Below are positions 1 through 9,470 of a stretch of 64,000 nucleotides of DNA, piece after piece. Positions within the stretch are counted from its first letter, which is position 1, and each line of letters begins with the position of its first letter. The DNA is from Fidelibacterota bacterium UBA6531 (GTDB lineage Bacteria; Fidelibacterota; Marinisomatia; Marinisomatales; TCS55): the NCBI GenBank assembly GCA_002436185.1, contig DJKX01000062.1:17463-81462 (forward strand), in the 5' to 3' direction. The notes below the pieces were generated by a model. It saw only the letters and a program-made list of their open reading frames with translations. It was not told where the DNA came from and ran no database searches. The position numbers were made by a program, and so were the translations under genes.

Positions 1-1
1 T

Positions 2-565
2 GAACCTTTAACTCAAACTAGGGTGAATCTTGTATTTTTAGATGATCCACCACAATTAAATGATCTCATTCCAGAATTACAGGATAAGTTTTATAAGGAA
101 AACAGACCTTTAGAAATTCAAAAAATAGCTGGCGGGTATCAAATCATAACCCGATCAGAATATGAAACATGGGTACGACGCTTATTAAACAAATCCGGGA
201 GATTAACCTTGTCTCAAGCTGCACTGGAAACATTGGCAATCATTGCCTATAAACAGCCTGTCAACCGTTTTGATATTGAAGCGATTCGCGGAGTTGATTG
301 CTCCGGTGTTTTGAAAACAATTCTTGAGAGAAATTTAATAAAAATTAAAGGACGTGATGAAGGTCCCGGAAGACCATTACTCTATGCTACAACGGATATA
401 TTTCTGGAATATTTTGGATTAAATCGAATTGCTGATATGCCAAAATTGAAAGAGATTGTTGAATTAACAGAAAGCGATACGAAAGATCAATTGGACGCTT
501 TTATTCAAGAACCAACTCAACCAACACCTGTAATTGATCAGCCTGCTGAAAGTCCCTCAGCTTAA
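2..565 (+). CDS. scpB: Segregation and condensation protein B, 5' end cut by window edge
   Basis: ScpB is the winged-helix subunit of the SMC-ScpA-ScpB condensin that compacts and segregates the chromosome. The frame is open from base 2. The first in-window start candidate is GTG at 23, but the codons before it read EPLTQTR, which fits the conserved early 'EPL' stretch of ScpB, so the true start lies left of the window. About 187 residues are visible. ALETLAIIAYKQP and GRPLLYATT are typical of the second winged helix. The last 30 or so residues form a Pro/Thr/Gln-rich tail. The pseudouridine synthase follows after 35 bases, a common scpA-scpB-rluB arrangement. Confidence 0.93.
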   Translation, partial: EPLTQTRVNLVFLDDPPQLNDLIPELQDKFYKENRPLEIQKIAGGYQIITRSEYETWVRRLLNKSGRLTLSQAALETLAIIAYKQPVNRFDIEAIRGVDCSGVLKTILERNLIKIKGRDEGPGRPLLYATTDIFLEYFGLNRIADMPKLKEIVELTESDTKDQLDAFIQEPTQPTPVIDQPAESPSA

Positions 566-600
566 TATTTATCCTATTTCTATTCATACATTAATATTAT

Positions 601-1302
601 ATGCGATTAAATAAATTTCTTGCTATGGGAGGAGTGGCTTCCCGCAGAGAAGCAGATAGACTTATTCTTGCTGCTACCACGACAGTTAATGGTGTTTTAC
701 AGACAGATCCTGCGTACAGCGTTAGTGAAGATGATGATATTATTTTTGATGGGAAACGGATCACAATTGAAAAAAATATTTGGGTAATTATTCTCAATAA
801 ACCGAAGGGATATATTACGACACAAAATGATCCCCAAGGTCGAAAAACAGTTATGGAATTGGTACCAAAAAAACCACGATTATTCACAGTAGGCCGACTT
901 GATCGAAATTCCACTGGTGTTATATTATTAACAAATGATGGTACCTTGGCCCAGGAGCTTATGCTGCCGAAAAATAAAATTTCGCGTATTTATGAATTAG
1001 AAATTGACCGTATTCTGGAAAAATCAGAAATCATGAAAATGCGACATGGTATTTTCATTGGTCATGGACAAAAAGGTCAAGCCAAAGTTTTACAACAAAA
1101 AGTAAATAAAAAAAGAGTCATAGTACGATTAGAATTACGTCAAGGAAAAAATAGAGAAATCAGACGAATTATGGCTGTATTAAAGAGAAAGATATTTTCT
1201 TTGAATAGAATTAGCTATGGCCCCATTAATCTTCGGGGAGTTCAAATGGGAAAATGGCGTAAATTGACAAAAGAAGAAGTGAAAAATCTCCGAAAATTGT
1301 AA
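601..1302 (+). CDS. rluB: RsuA/RluB-family rRNA pseudouridine synthase
   Basis: This enzyme isomerises a specific uridine in rRNA to pseudouridine. The protein has 233 residues: an N-terminal S4 RNA-binding domain (about 1-60, starting MRLNKFLAMGGVASRREAD) and a catalytic domain with GRLDRNSTG, in which Asp101 is the expected catalytic aspartate. RQGKNREIRRI near the C-terminus is also typical of the RsuA/RluB/RluE/RluF group. The scpB neighbourhood favours RluB (23S rRNA, helix 90 region), but the exact target cannot be read from sequence. The ATG at 601 follows an AT-rich leader with no clear Shine-Dalgarno. Confidence 0.9.
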   Translation: MRLNKFLAMGGVASRREADRLILAATTTVNGVLQTDPAYSVSEDDDIIFDGKRITIEKNIWVIILNKPKGYITTQNDPQGRKTVMELVPKKPRLFTVGRLDRNSTGVILLTNDGTLAQELMLPKNKISRIYELEIDRILEKSEIMKMRHGIFIGHGQKGQAKVLQQKVNKKRVIVRLELRQGKNREIRRIMAVLKRKIFSLNRISYGPINLRGVQMGKWRKLTKEEVKNLRKL

Positions 1303-1324
1303 CTGCATCACTTTAAACTAAATG

Positions 1325-1339
1325 ACTATAAATTATAGT
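1325..1339. repeat. Perfect 7+1+7 AT-rich palindrome upstream of cmk
   Basis: ACTATAA-A-TTATAGT is a perfect inverted repeat in the 88-base gap between the pseudouridine synthase and cmk. The stem is too AT-rich and lacks a T-tract, so it is not a convincing terminator. It could be a protein-binding dyad near a promoter for cmk-rpsA, or chance in AT-rich DNA. Confidence 0.3.
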
Positions 1340-1390
1340 ATTAAATACTCAATAACTGTAAATTCGTCGGCTTTTTGAGAAGGTAATTAG

Positions 1391-2056
1391 ATGATAATCG
1401 CTATTGACGGGCCTGCAGCTTCAGGCAAAAGTACAACTGCAAAAATTGTTGCTGAAAAATTGGGATTTACATATCTCGATACAGGTGCAATGTACAGATG
1501 TGTAACGCTTGCAATGATCAATGCCGGAATTCATGTTTCCAATACGAAACAGATTAATGATCTGTTGGAGAATATTAGCATTGATTTGCTAGACAAAAAT
1601 GGAAAACTGCAGATTATGATGAATAATCTAGATGTTTCTGATGATATTCGATCAGGTAAGGTTACAGAAAACGTTAGTGCAGTAAGTGCGTTAAAAAATG
1701 TCCGTGAAGCAATGGTGAAAATGCAGCGGAATATCGCTTCCAAAACGAATTGTGTGATGGAAGGTAGAGATATTGGTACTGTTGTATTTCCAAATGCGGA
1801 ATATAAGTTTTATTTATCTGCAGATTCTGTAGTAAGAGCAGAACGAAGACAAAGAGACTTATTAGCCTTGGGAGATGAAAAATCAATCCAGGAATTGATA
1901 GAGGATATTAATCGACGGGATGAATATGATTCATCAAGAGAAATATCACCCTTGAAGAAAGCTGAGGATGCTATAGACATCAATACAACTGATTTGACTA
2001 TTGATGGCCAAGTATCAAAAATAATTGAAATTGTTAACAAACAAAAAACGAAATAA
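1391..2056 (+). CDS. cmk: Cytidylate kinase
   Basis: This kinase phosphorylates CMP and dCMP to the diphosphates with ATP. It has 221 residues. The P-loop GPAASGKS is at 7-14 and the conserved DTGAMYR at about 30-36. The NMP-binding insert contains SGKVTENVSAVSA, and EGRDIGTVVFPNA is a Cmk hallmark. The ATG at 1391 is preceded by GAGAAGG, a usable ribosome-binding site. rpsA begins 18 bases after the stop, the conserved cmk-rpsA pair, so the two are probably one transcript. Confidence 0.97.
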   Translation: MIIAIDGPAASGKSTTAKIVAEKLGFTYLDTGAMYRCVTLAMINAGIHVSNTKQINDLLENISIDLLDKNGKLQIMMNNLDVSDDIRSGKVTENVSAVSALKNVREAMVKMQRNIASKTNCVMEGRDIGTVVFPNAEYKFYLSADSVVRAERRQRDLLALGDEKSIQELIEDINRRDEYDSSREISPLKKAEDAIDINTTDLTIDGQVSKIIEIVNKQKTK

Positions 2057-2074
2057 ACAGGAAATAATAACCAT

Positions 2075-3991
2075 ATGACAAACGAAGAACTGACCCAAGA
2101 ACAGACGTCTGAAACATCAGTTGAAGACGCCAGTGTTGACATAGTTGAAGAAGAGTCAACTGTGGAAGAAACACCTGAGGTCGAACCAACATCAAACGGA
2201 ACACCAGACAAAAATAAAAATTATTTAGACTCTGAATTATTCAGCGACATACGCACAATTACCCGAAAGGAAATTGAAGAAGCTGAAATTAATGAAGATA
2301 TTACAGATGAATTGAAGGGTAAGTATGAAAATTCATTAGCTGAAATCTCTGAAAACCAAGTCATAAAAGGTCGCGTTATTGGCATGAATGACCATGTTAT
2401 ACTCATTGACATTGGTTTTAAATCTGAAGGAATGATCGATAGAGCAGAATTCATTGATGAATCATTACCTAAAATAGGTGATCAAATCGATATTTATTTA
2501 GAACGACTCGAAGACCGTCGCGGTAATATGGTCCTTTCTAAGGAAAAGGCTGATTTCATGCGTCGCTGGCAAGATTTAAGAGAGATATTTGAAAATCAAA
2601 CTACCTTTAGTTGTAAAATAATTAGACGCATAAAAGGGGGTATGGTTGTAGATCTGGAAGGAATCCAAGGTTTTTTACCTGGTTCTCAGATAGATGTGAG
2701 GCCAATCAAGGATTTTGATACATTATTGGATACAGAAATTGAAGTGCGAATTGTAAAACTGAATGAAGCACGTAAAAATATTGTTGTTTCTCATAAAGTT
2801 ATCCTCGAAGAAAGTCTAAAAGAACAGCGTGATGCATTATTAAGCGAAATGGAAATTGGAACCGTTTTGGAAGGCCGAGTCAAAAATATTACAGATTTTG
2901 GTGTTTTCATAGATCTCGGCGGTGTGGATGGATTGCTGCATATTACCGATTTATCCTGGGGTCGTGTGAACCACCCATCTGAAGTGATTGGCGTCGATGA
3001 TGCACTCACAGTTAAAATCATCGATTTTGATCATGAAAAACAACGTGTTTCTCTTGGATTGAAACAATTAACACCCCACCCATGGGAAGATGTTGAGATA
3101 AACTATCCTGTCCATTCCACTGTAAAAGGAAAAATTGTCAGTATGACAAATTATGGATCATTTGTGGAATTAGAGCCAGGTGTGGAAGGATTAATTCACG
3201 TATCAGAAATGTCGTGGACACGCCACATTCGTAATCCGAATGAGTTGTATAAGTTAGGCGATACAGTTGATACAATGGTTCTTTCTATTGATTCAGATGA
3301 CCGCAAAATAAGCTTGGGCGTTAAACAACTCCAGCCGGATCCATGGGATGAAATAGAAGAGAAATATGTGATTGGTTCAACCCAAAAAGGTGTCATTAAC
3401 AACCTAACGCAGTTTGGAGCTTTTGTCGAATTGGAATCAGGTATAGATGGTTTAATCCATGTTTCTGATATTTCATGGACTAACGTTATTAGGCATCCAA
3501 AAGAAATTTTGGAAAAAGGTCAAGAAGTCGAAATAAAGATATTAGAAATTTCGAGAGATAATCGTCGAATTTCACTTGGTTTGAAGCAAATGATAGATGA
3601 TCCATGGCCGTCGATTGTTAAATTTTACGAAACCGGTAAAGAAGTCAGTGGAGATATTATTCGGATTTTAGATAAAGGTATCATCCTAAAATTAGATATG
3701 GATGTTGAGGGAATAATTCCCTTCGGAAAAAAACCCAAAAAGCAACATAAGGAAGTCACTTCAAAACTAAACCCGGGTGACACTGTTTCCGGTAATGTGC
3801 TGGAAGTCAAACCAGATGATAAAAAAATCATTCTCTTTTCCAAAAAATATTCAGAAGGGGGTGAGAAAGCAACGAAAGATTCTGTAAAAGATTTCCTTGA
3901 CGATCAAGATGTGCCTGCTTCAGAAAAAATAAATATTCCTGAAGAACTTCAAAAAGAAATTAGCGAAGAAAAAACAGACGCAGAAGAATAA
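2075..3991 (+). CDS. rpsA: 30S ribosomal protein S1, six S1 repeats
   Basis: S1 binds mRNA on the small subunit and helps start translation on leaders with weak Shine-Dalgarno sequences, which fits the many SD-less starts here. The protein has 638 residues. An acidic N-terminal extension (about 1-85, rich in Glu, Asp and Thr) precedes six OB-fold S1 repeats at roughly 88-158, 173-240, 258-330, 346-415, 432-502 and 519-590. Repeats 3-5 carry the strongest motif (FGVFIDL, YGSFVEL, FGAFVEL, each followed by DGLLH/EGLIH/DGLIH). Repeats 1, 2 and 6 are divergent, as usual for long bacterial S1. The tail is acidic. Confidence 0.97.
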   Translation: MTNEELTQEQTSETSVEDASVDIVEEESTVEETPEVEPTSNGTPDKNKNYLDSELFSDIRTITRKEIEEAEINEDITDELKGKYENSLAEISENQVIKGRVIGMNDHVILIDIGFKSEGMIDRAEFIDESLPKIGDQIDIYLERLEDRRGNMVLSKEKADFMRRWQDLREIFENQTTFSCKIIRRIKGGMVVDLEGIQGFLPGSQIDVRPIKDFDTLLDTEIEVRIVKLNEARKNIVVSHKVILEESLKEQRDALLSEMEIGTVLEGRVKNITDFGVFIDLGGVDGLLHITDLSWGRVNHPSEVIGVDDALTVKIIDFDHEKQRVSLGLKQLTPHPWEDVEINYPVHSTVKGKIVSMTNYGSFVELEPGVEGLIHVSEMSWTRHIRNPNELYKLGDTVDTMVLSIDSDDRKISLGVKQLQPDPWDEIEEKYVIGSTQKGVINNLTQFGAFVELESGIDGLIHVSDISWTNVIRHPKEILEKGQEVEIKILEISRDNRRISLGLKQMIDDPWPSIVKFYETGKEVSGDIIRILDKGIILKLDMDVEGIIPFGKKPKKQHKEVTSKLNPGDTVSGNVLEVKPDDKKIILFSKKYSEGGEKATKDSVKDFLDDQDVPASEKINIPEELQKEISEEKTDAEE

Positions 3992-4020
3992 GGATATCTC
4001 CCTAAAACTGCGATGATATA

Positions 4021-5007
4021 ATGAACAAAAACCAACTGCAAAACTATCTCAACTGGCAATCGTTGGGCATGAGGTTTGGCGCAGTTGGTCTGGCACTGCT
4101 TTTATGGGTGTTTGTTGTCAGTGAAAATGAATATTCCATGATCATTGATATGCCCATTGAAGCACGTAATTTGAGTGCCCAAAAAGCCCACAAAAAAGAA
4201 GTTCCTGAATATGCCCAGGTTCGCTTGAAAGGTCCCGGGCGTGTTCTTTTTAAAACACTTCTCCTCAAAAACTTTATTTCTGAATTTAAGCTAGTTATTG
4301 ATCTTGATCGAATTTCAGAAGAATATCACTTTTACCTAAATGAGTACTACGAGCGTTATCCCCAAAAAGTTGTCATTCCTCCATCTTATGATTTGGAATA
4401 CATCGAAGTTGTTTACCCTGATTCTATCCATATAAGCCTGGATGAATACATGGTAGAAATGCTTCCTGTTGTTTCTCCAGTTTATATAAATCCTGCTCCA
4501 GGATATACATTAGTTGGCAAACTGAAAATTCGTCCTGATTCCATCCAAGCGGCCGGCCCGAGTGAAGTCATTCAGAAAATGCAATATATTACAACTATAA
4601 AAGATACATTTCTATTACAGGAATTCGATTTAAATGCTAATTTAAACGTTGATAAAAAAACTCGTTCAATAATCGAATTCTCTCAAACATCTATCAAAAT
4701 TTTTCAAAATGTTGAACCCGTCAGTGAGCGAATTATAAGTGAGATTCCTGTAAAAGTAATAAATGTATTGCCCAACTTGCGCTTATTCGTAAATCCGACA
4801 ACAGTCGCATTGACAGTTGTGGGTGGTGTCGATCGCATTGCGGCAATCAACCCCAAAGATATTCTTGTAACAATTGATTTTGCAAAACAATGGATTTCGG
4901 GGAAAAATTATTATGAACCGACTGTCAATATTCCAGAAGATATACTTGAATGGCAAGACCTTTCTCCTCGGAATTTGGAATTGGTTGTAACAAAGGATAA
5001 AAATTGA
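4021..5007 (+). CDS. YbbR/CdaR-domain membrane-anchored protein
   Basis: The 328-residue protein has one N-terminal membrane segment (about 20-38, VGLALLLWVFVVSENE) followed by an extracytoplasmic region of YbbR-type beta repeats, recognisable from IDMPIEARNL near the start and SEIPVKVINV and DILVTIDF further on. In Firmicutes the homologous CdaR regulates the diadenylate cyclase CdaA. No cdaA is visible here, so a c-di-AMP role is only a family-based guess. The gene follows rpsA by 29 bases and overlaps tsaD by four bases (TTGA), indicating one operon. Domain call fairly sure, function unknown. Confidence 0.75.
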   Translation: MNKNQLQNYLNWQSLGMRFGAVGLALLLWVFVVSENEYSMIIDMPIEARNLSAQKAHKKEVPEYAQVRLKGPGRVLFKTLLLKNFISEFKLVIDLDRISEEYHFYLNEYYERYPQKVVIPPSYDLEYIEVVYPDSIHISLDEYMVEMLPVVSPVYINPAPGYTLVGKLKIRPDSIQAAGPSEVIQKMQYITTIKDTFLLQEFDLNANLNVDKKTRSIIEFSQTSIKIFQNVEPVSERIISEIPVKVINVLPNLRLFVNPTTVALTVVGGVDRIAAINPKDILVTIDFAKQWISGKNYYEPTVNIPEDILEWQDLSPRNLELVVTKDKN

Positions 5008-5993
5008 TTGTTTTAGGTGTCGAGTCGTCATGTGACGAAACGGCAGCAGCCATTTGTTCAAACAATGAGATTTTATCAACGATAGTCAGTTCCCAGGTAA
5101 TTCACTCAAAATTTGGCGGTGTTGTACCTGAATTAGCATCGCGCGAGCATGAGTTTTTGTTGAATTCTATTGTAGACGAAGCTCTTGTAGAAGCAAATAT
5201 ACATAAACAAGATATAGAGGGTATTGCGGTTACAAGGGGTCCAGGTCTAGCTGGTACATTATTATCCGGTGTTTGTTTTGCGAAAGGGTTAGCGCAAGGT
5301 TTGCAAAAACCCATTATAGGAATCAACCATTTGGAAGCACATATTTTTGCAAATTTTCTAGCAGATCCAGAATTAGATTTCCCTTTTGTTTGTTTACTCG
5401 TATCTGGTGGTCATACCCAGTTATGGTTAGTAACCGATATGAATCACTATACGATATTAGGAACAACTAGAGATGATGCTGCTGGAGAAGCATTTGATAA
5501 AGGAGCGCGAATCCTGGGGTTAGGATATCCGGGAGGTCCGGAAATTGAAAAATTAGGAAAAAACGGAAACCAGCGAGCTGTAGATTTTCCCAGAGCATTT
5601 TTAAATAATAAAAGGCTGGAATTCAGTTTCAGTGGATTAAAAACAGCATTATTGTATTTTATGGATTCAAACAAAGAAAAAGATAATATTAATCTGGAAG
5701 ATATTGCTGCCAGTTATCAACAAGCTATCATTGATGTTTTAGTGGGTAAACTAGTCCAAGCTGTAGAAAAAGTTAATGTTAAGACATGCGTTATAGCTGG
5801 AGGGGTGGCCGCCAATAAATCATTAAGAAAAACTGTAAATAAAGCACTCTCCAATACTCGTGTTTTGTATCCTGATTTATCTTTATGTACTGATAATGCT
5901 GCCATGGTGGCATATCTGGGTGAACTTTATCTAAATATGGGCGTTTCCTCATCCATGGATTTTGATATTAATCCCAATTTAAAATTGGCATAA
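5004..5993 (+). CDS. tsaD: tRNA N6-threonylcarbamoyladenosine transferase TsaD
   Basis: TsaD transfers the threonylcarbamoyl group from threonylcarbamoyl-AMP to A37 of ANN-decoding tRNAs, in complex with TsaB and TsaE. It has 329 residues, the normal length. It opens VLGVESSCDETAAA, has the metal-binding motif NHLEAH with His109 and His113, GGHTQLW, the GEAFDKGARILGLGYPGGP segment and a late CTDNAAM with the third metal ligand. The start is TTG at 5004, overlapping the TGA stop of the YbbR gene, and no better ATG exists near this N-terminus. Translational coupling is likely. Confidence 0.97.
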   Translation: MIVLGVESSCDETAAAICSNNEILSTIVSSQVIHSKFGGVVPELASREHEFLLNSIVDEALVEANIHKQDIEGIAVTRGPGLAGTLLSGVCFAKGLAQGLQKPIIGINHLEAHIFANFLADPELDFPFVCLLVSGGHTQLWLVTDMNHYTILGTTRDDAAGEAFDKGARILGLGYPGGPEIEKLGKNGNQRAVDFPRAFLNNKRLEFSFSGLKTALLYFMDSNKEKDNINLEDIAASYQQAIIDVLVGKLVQAVEKVNVKTCVIAGGVAANKSLRKTVNKALSNTRVLYPDLSLCTDNAAMVAYLGELYLNMGVSSSMDFDINPNLKLA

Positions 5994-5996
5994 TAC

Positions 5997-8096
5997 GTGA
6001 CAATAGAGTTTCTAAAGGAAACGGATGGTTGGTTTTGGCTTTTATTAATTGCCACAATACTAACCCTGTTCTGGATTATTCTTTCGATTAAGGAAGAACG
6101 TAAATTTCTGGGTTTAATTGGTATCAGAATCTGTGTTTTTATGGTATTGTTATTTATGCTTTTGTCACCAAAATTTTCCTGGAAGGATCATTATCAATAT
6201 CCCTTGCGTTGGAATATTTATGCTGATCGGTCAGTAAGCATGGGATACCATCAAGCTCTTTCTCCAAATACCTACTTAAATAATTTGAATTCATTATTTT
6301 CTGAAGCTGAAAGTAAAAATGCAGAAACACAGAAATTTTATTTTGATTATAGAGTATACAACGCAGATGAAACATCTTTTCTACTCGATGGTGAAGCAAC
6401 CGATTTAGGTAATGTTTTTGATCATATAAAAGAATCAGAATCAGAATTAGCTGGAGCAATAATTATTACTGATGGGCAAATTACTAAGGGAGAGCAAACG
6501 CATAATCAACTTAAAGAATTTATGATTCCTATATTTACAGTTGGTGTAGGCGATACGATTCCCTTAGTGGATATCGCTATACAAGCTGTTGAAGTTCCAA
6601 CAGTAATAATTAAAGGGGAAGAAATGGATATTAACATTACCTTGTCCTCTCATGGTAGAATAAATGATCGAATAAATATATTATTGTATAAAGGAAAAAA
6701 ACTTTTAGGATCAAAATATATACACTTGCAAGGAGATGGTTCACTAGCTAATGCAAAATTCAGAATCAGCCCACAAACATTAGGGGAAAATAACTATATA
6801 GTAAAAACATCTGTCTTGGCTGATGAAATTAACATAGATAATAATAGACAACCATTTCAAGTATCTGTACTCAAGGATAAGTATAAATTGGCATTAATAA
6901 CAGGTGCCCCCAATTTCAATACAGCGCCTTTAAAGAAAATCATTAGAAATATTCCCAGAGTTGAATTAGACCATTATATTCAACGCGATGATAAGTTTAT
7001 TCCATCCATAAATGAATTCTGGTCAACTCCATATGAATTAATTGTTTTTGATAATTTTCCTTTGGTTCCAATTTCAAAAAGATGGAAACAGATTTTGGCT
7101 AAAAAAATTGTTTCCCAAAAATCATCAGTCTTTTTGTTTGTCGGACCAAATACAGAGAAAAAAGCAACAGAATCGATGTATCCCTTTTTTCATGTAAAGA
7201 ATTCCCAAGAAACGTTTAATGATAATAAAAGCAAGCAATGGTATTGGGCTGAAGAGAATAATATTCTAAAATACTTTTCTGCCAATGGACTTGATCAAGC
7301 TAGATATGACAATATATATCCACCTCTGAAACCAAAATTACTTATAGAGCCGGAAAGTAATATTTCCTCACTAGCATATTTTGATAATTCATCAATACCA
7401 TTATTAGTATCAGGTGAAATTGAAGGATTGAGGTCAGGGATTTGGACTTCTTCTGATTTTTCAACACTTTTTTATAAAATGACAGAGACAGATCAAGAAA
7501 ATATCAGTACTTTACTAATAAATAATTTATTTTCGTGGTTTTTACGTACAAGTGGAGAAAATAATCTATACTTTAGAGTGAATAAAGATGTATTTCAACA
7601 AGGAGAAGAAATTCATATTGTGGGATCACATTTTAATAAAGAAGTAAAAGAGATTTTAGCATATTCGGGTTATATCTCTTTGTTAAATGAAGAAAATTCT
7701 CCTACAACATACGAATTAACGTATAATCCTGTAAATGAACAATGGGAGACTAAATTTCTTGCAGGTAAACCTGGATCATATTCATATGAAATTGTAATGG
7801 AAAATGAAAATGAAGTTTTTACTCAAAATGGATCGCTTATGATTGATGAAAGTCAGATTGAATTAAACCAAGTATCAGTTAATAAAGAAATATTGCTTAC
7901 AATTGCAAATGCAACAAATGGTAAATATATATCATGGGAATCCCGGGCTGATATAATTGACCGCATTAAGCAGGAACATAAGGAGGAAATAGTCGTTAGG
8001 GATGTGAGATTAAATGAATACACTTTAGGAATACTATTATTAGTTATACTCTTATCTATAGAATGGTATATTAGGAGACTTATCGGTTTAAGTTGA
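5997..8096 (+). CDS. Membrane protein with VWA-like domain, function unknown
   Basis: The 699-residue protein has two N-terminal membrane segments (about 12-30 and 38-57), then a von Willebrand A-like domain with a DxSxS metal site (D77-R-S79-V-S81) and IIITDGQ at about 153-159. A long extracytoplasmic part with Ig-like and amidotransferase-like character follows, then one C-terminal membrane helix ending EWYIRRL. This layout matches large VWA membrane proteins common in FCB bacteria, distantly BatA-like. No MoxR ATPase or other Bat gene is adjacent. The start is GTG at 5997, three bases after the tsaD stop. Substrate and role cannot be inferred. Confidence 0.65.
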   Translation: MTIEFLKETDGWFWLLLIATILTLFWIILSIKEERKFLGLIGIRICVFMVLLFMLLSPKFSWKDHYQYPLRWNIYADRSVSMGYHQALSPNTYLNNLNSLFSEAESKNAETQKFYFDYRVYNADETSFLLDGEATDLGNVFDHIKESESELAGAIIITDGQITKGEQTHNQLKEFMIPIFTVGVGDTIPLVDIAIQAVEVPTVIIKGEEMDINITLSSHGRINDRINILLYKGKKLLGSKYIHLQGDGSLANAKFRISPQTLGENNYIVKTSVLADEINIDNNRQPFQVSVLKDKYKLALITGAPNFNTAPLKKIIRNIPRVELDHYIQRDDKFIPSINEFWSTPYELIVFDNFPLVPISKRWKQILAKKIVSQKSSVFLFVGPNTEKKATESMYPFFHVKNSQETFNDNKSKQWYWAEENNILKYFSANGLDQARYDNIYPPLKPKLLIEPESNISSLAYFDNSSIPLLVSGEIEGLRSGIWTSSDFSTLFYKMTETDQENISTLLINNLFSWFLRTSGENNLYFRVNKDVFQQGEEIHIVGSHFNKEVKEILAYSGYISLLNEENSPTTYELTYNPVNEQWETKFLAGKPGSYSYEIVMENENEVFTQNGSLMIDESQIELNQVSVNKEILLTIANATNGKYISWESRADIIDRIKQEHKEEIVVRDVRLNEYTLGILLLVILLSIEWYIRRLIGLS

Positions 8097-8156
8097 TATT
8101 ATTTATTTTCTTTACGTCAATAAATATGTAGTTTTCACACTTCAAAAAAGGAATTT

Positions 8157-9470
8157 ATGAAGAATATAGCAGTCATTGGAACAGGATATGTCGGTCTTGT
8201 CAGCGGAGCAGGTATTTCTGATTTTGGCCATAATGTTGTATGTGCCGATATTGATAAAAATAAAATTAAACACTTACAGAATGGTGAAATACCCATTTAT
8301 GAACCCGGGCTACAGGAATTAGTAAATAGGAATGTTCAATCAGCCAGGTTGTCATTCTCATCAGATGTCAATAAATCTATAGAGGATGCTGATGTAATAT
8401 TTATTGCAGTAGGAACACCGGAAGGTGAAAATGGAGCTTCGGATTTAACCGCTGTATTGGATGTCGCCCGGGCAATAGGGAAAAACTTAAACAGCTATAA
8501 AGTTATTTGTACGAAAAGTACTGTTCCTATTGGTACAGGTGCTAAAATATCTAAAATTATAAATGAGACTTCAAACAATTTACTTGAATTTGATTATGTC
8601 TCTAATCCTGAATTTTTAAGGGAAGGATCCGCTGTAAAAGATTTTCTTTGGCCAGATAGAGTTATTATTGGAGCTTCCAATGTACGTGCATTCGATATTA
8701 TGAAAAATGTGTATAGACCTCTATATATCAATGAAACACCTGTAATTGAAACAACAATTGAGACAGCTGAATTAATAAAATATGCAAGTAATGCATTTCT
8801 TTCTGTAAAAATCAGCTATATGAATGAAATTGCAAACATGTGTGATGAAATTGGAGCTGATGTACATGTTGTGTCAAAGGCAATGGGTATTGATGGAAGA
8901 ATTAGTCCAAAATTTTTACATCCCGGACCCGGTTTTGGAGGATCATGTTTTCCAAAGGATACTAAAGCGCTTGTATCTATGGCTGAAAAATATGGTACAA
9001 ACCTGAATGTGGTCGAGAGCGCTATTACAGCCAATCAACTGCAAAAAGAACGCATGGTTAAAAAATTATTTAAGCTTTTAAACAATGATGTCAAGGGTAA
9101 AACTATCGCTGTTCTCGGTTTGGCTTTTAAAGCACAAACCGATGACGTTCGGGAATCACCATCCATTAATATAATTGATGCCCTAATAAACAATGGTGCT
9201 AATGTAAAAGCATTTGATCCAGCTGCTAATGATAATATGAAAAAACTCTTTGAGGATTTAGATACATATATGTCCTGGGAAGAAACAGTAAAAGATGCAG
9301 ATTGTGTTGTTATTATGACAGAATGGAATGAATTCAGAGGTATTGACCTTTCGAAATTAAAAGAGTTAGTTAAACATCCAAATTTATTGGATTGCAGAAA
9401 CATTTTAAAAATTGATGATCTGGAAAAACAGGGATTCAATTATGATAATGTAGGCAGAAAAAAACGATGA
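8157..9470 (+). CDS. ugd: UDP-glucose 6-dehydrogenase
   Basis: This enzyme oxidises UDP-glucose to UDP-glucuronate with two NAD+, supplying acidic sugar for surface polysaccharide. It has 437 residues. The N-terminal Rossmann motif GTGYVG is at 8-13, NPEFLREGSAV is in the first domain, and the catalytic thiol is Cys264 in FGGSCFPKD. The C-terminal domain contains LGLAFKAQTDDVRESP. AAAAAAGGA lies just before the ATG at 8157. It is the first gene of the polysaccharide cluster and overlaps rfbC by four bases (ATGA). A GDP-mannose dehydrogenase is less likely from the motifs. Confidence 0.93.
   Translation: MKNIAVIGTGYVGLVSGAGISDFGHNVVCADIDKNKIKHLQNGEIPIYEPGLQELVNRNVQSARLSFSSDVNKSIEDADVIFIAVGTPEGENGASDLTAVLDVARAIGKNLNSYKVICTKSTVPIGTGAKISKIINETSNNLLEFDYVSNPEFLREGSAVKDFLWPDRVIIGASNVRAFDIMKNVYRPLYINETPVIETTIETAELIKYASNAFLSVKISYMNEIANMCDEIGADVHVVSKAMGIDGRISPKFLHPGPGFGGSCFPKDTKALVSMAEKYGTNLNVVESAITANQLQKERMVKKLFKLLNNDVKGKTIAVLGLAFKAQTDDVRESPSINIIDALINNGANVKAFDPAANDNMKKLFEDLDTYMSWEETVKDADCVVIMTEWNEFRGIDLSKLKELVKHPNLLDCRNILKIDDLEKQGFNYDNVGRKKR

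Noticed and set aside
4010..4023. TATAAT-like sequence running into the YbbR start codon
   Set aside because: No matching -35 element, and the gene is only 29 bases after rpsA in an apparent operon.
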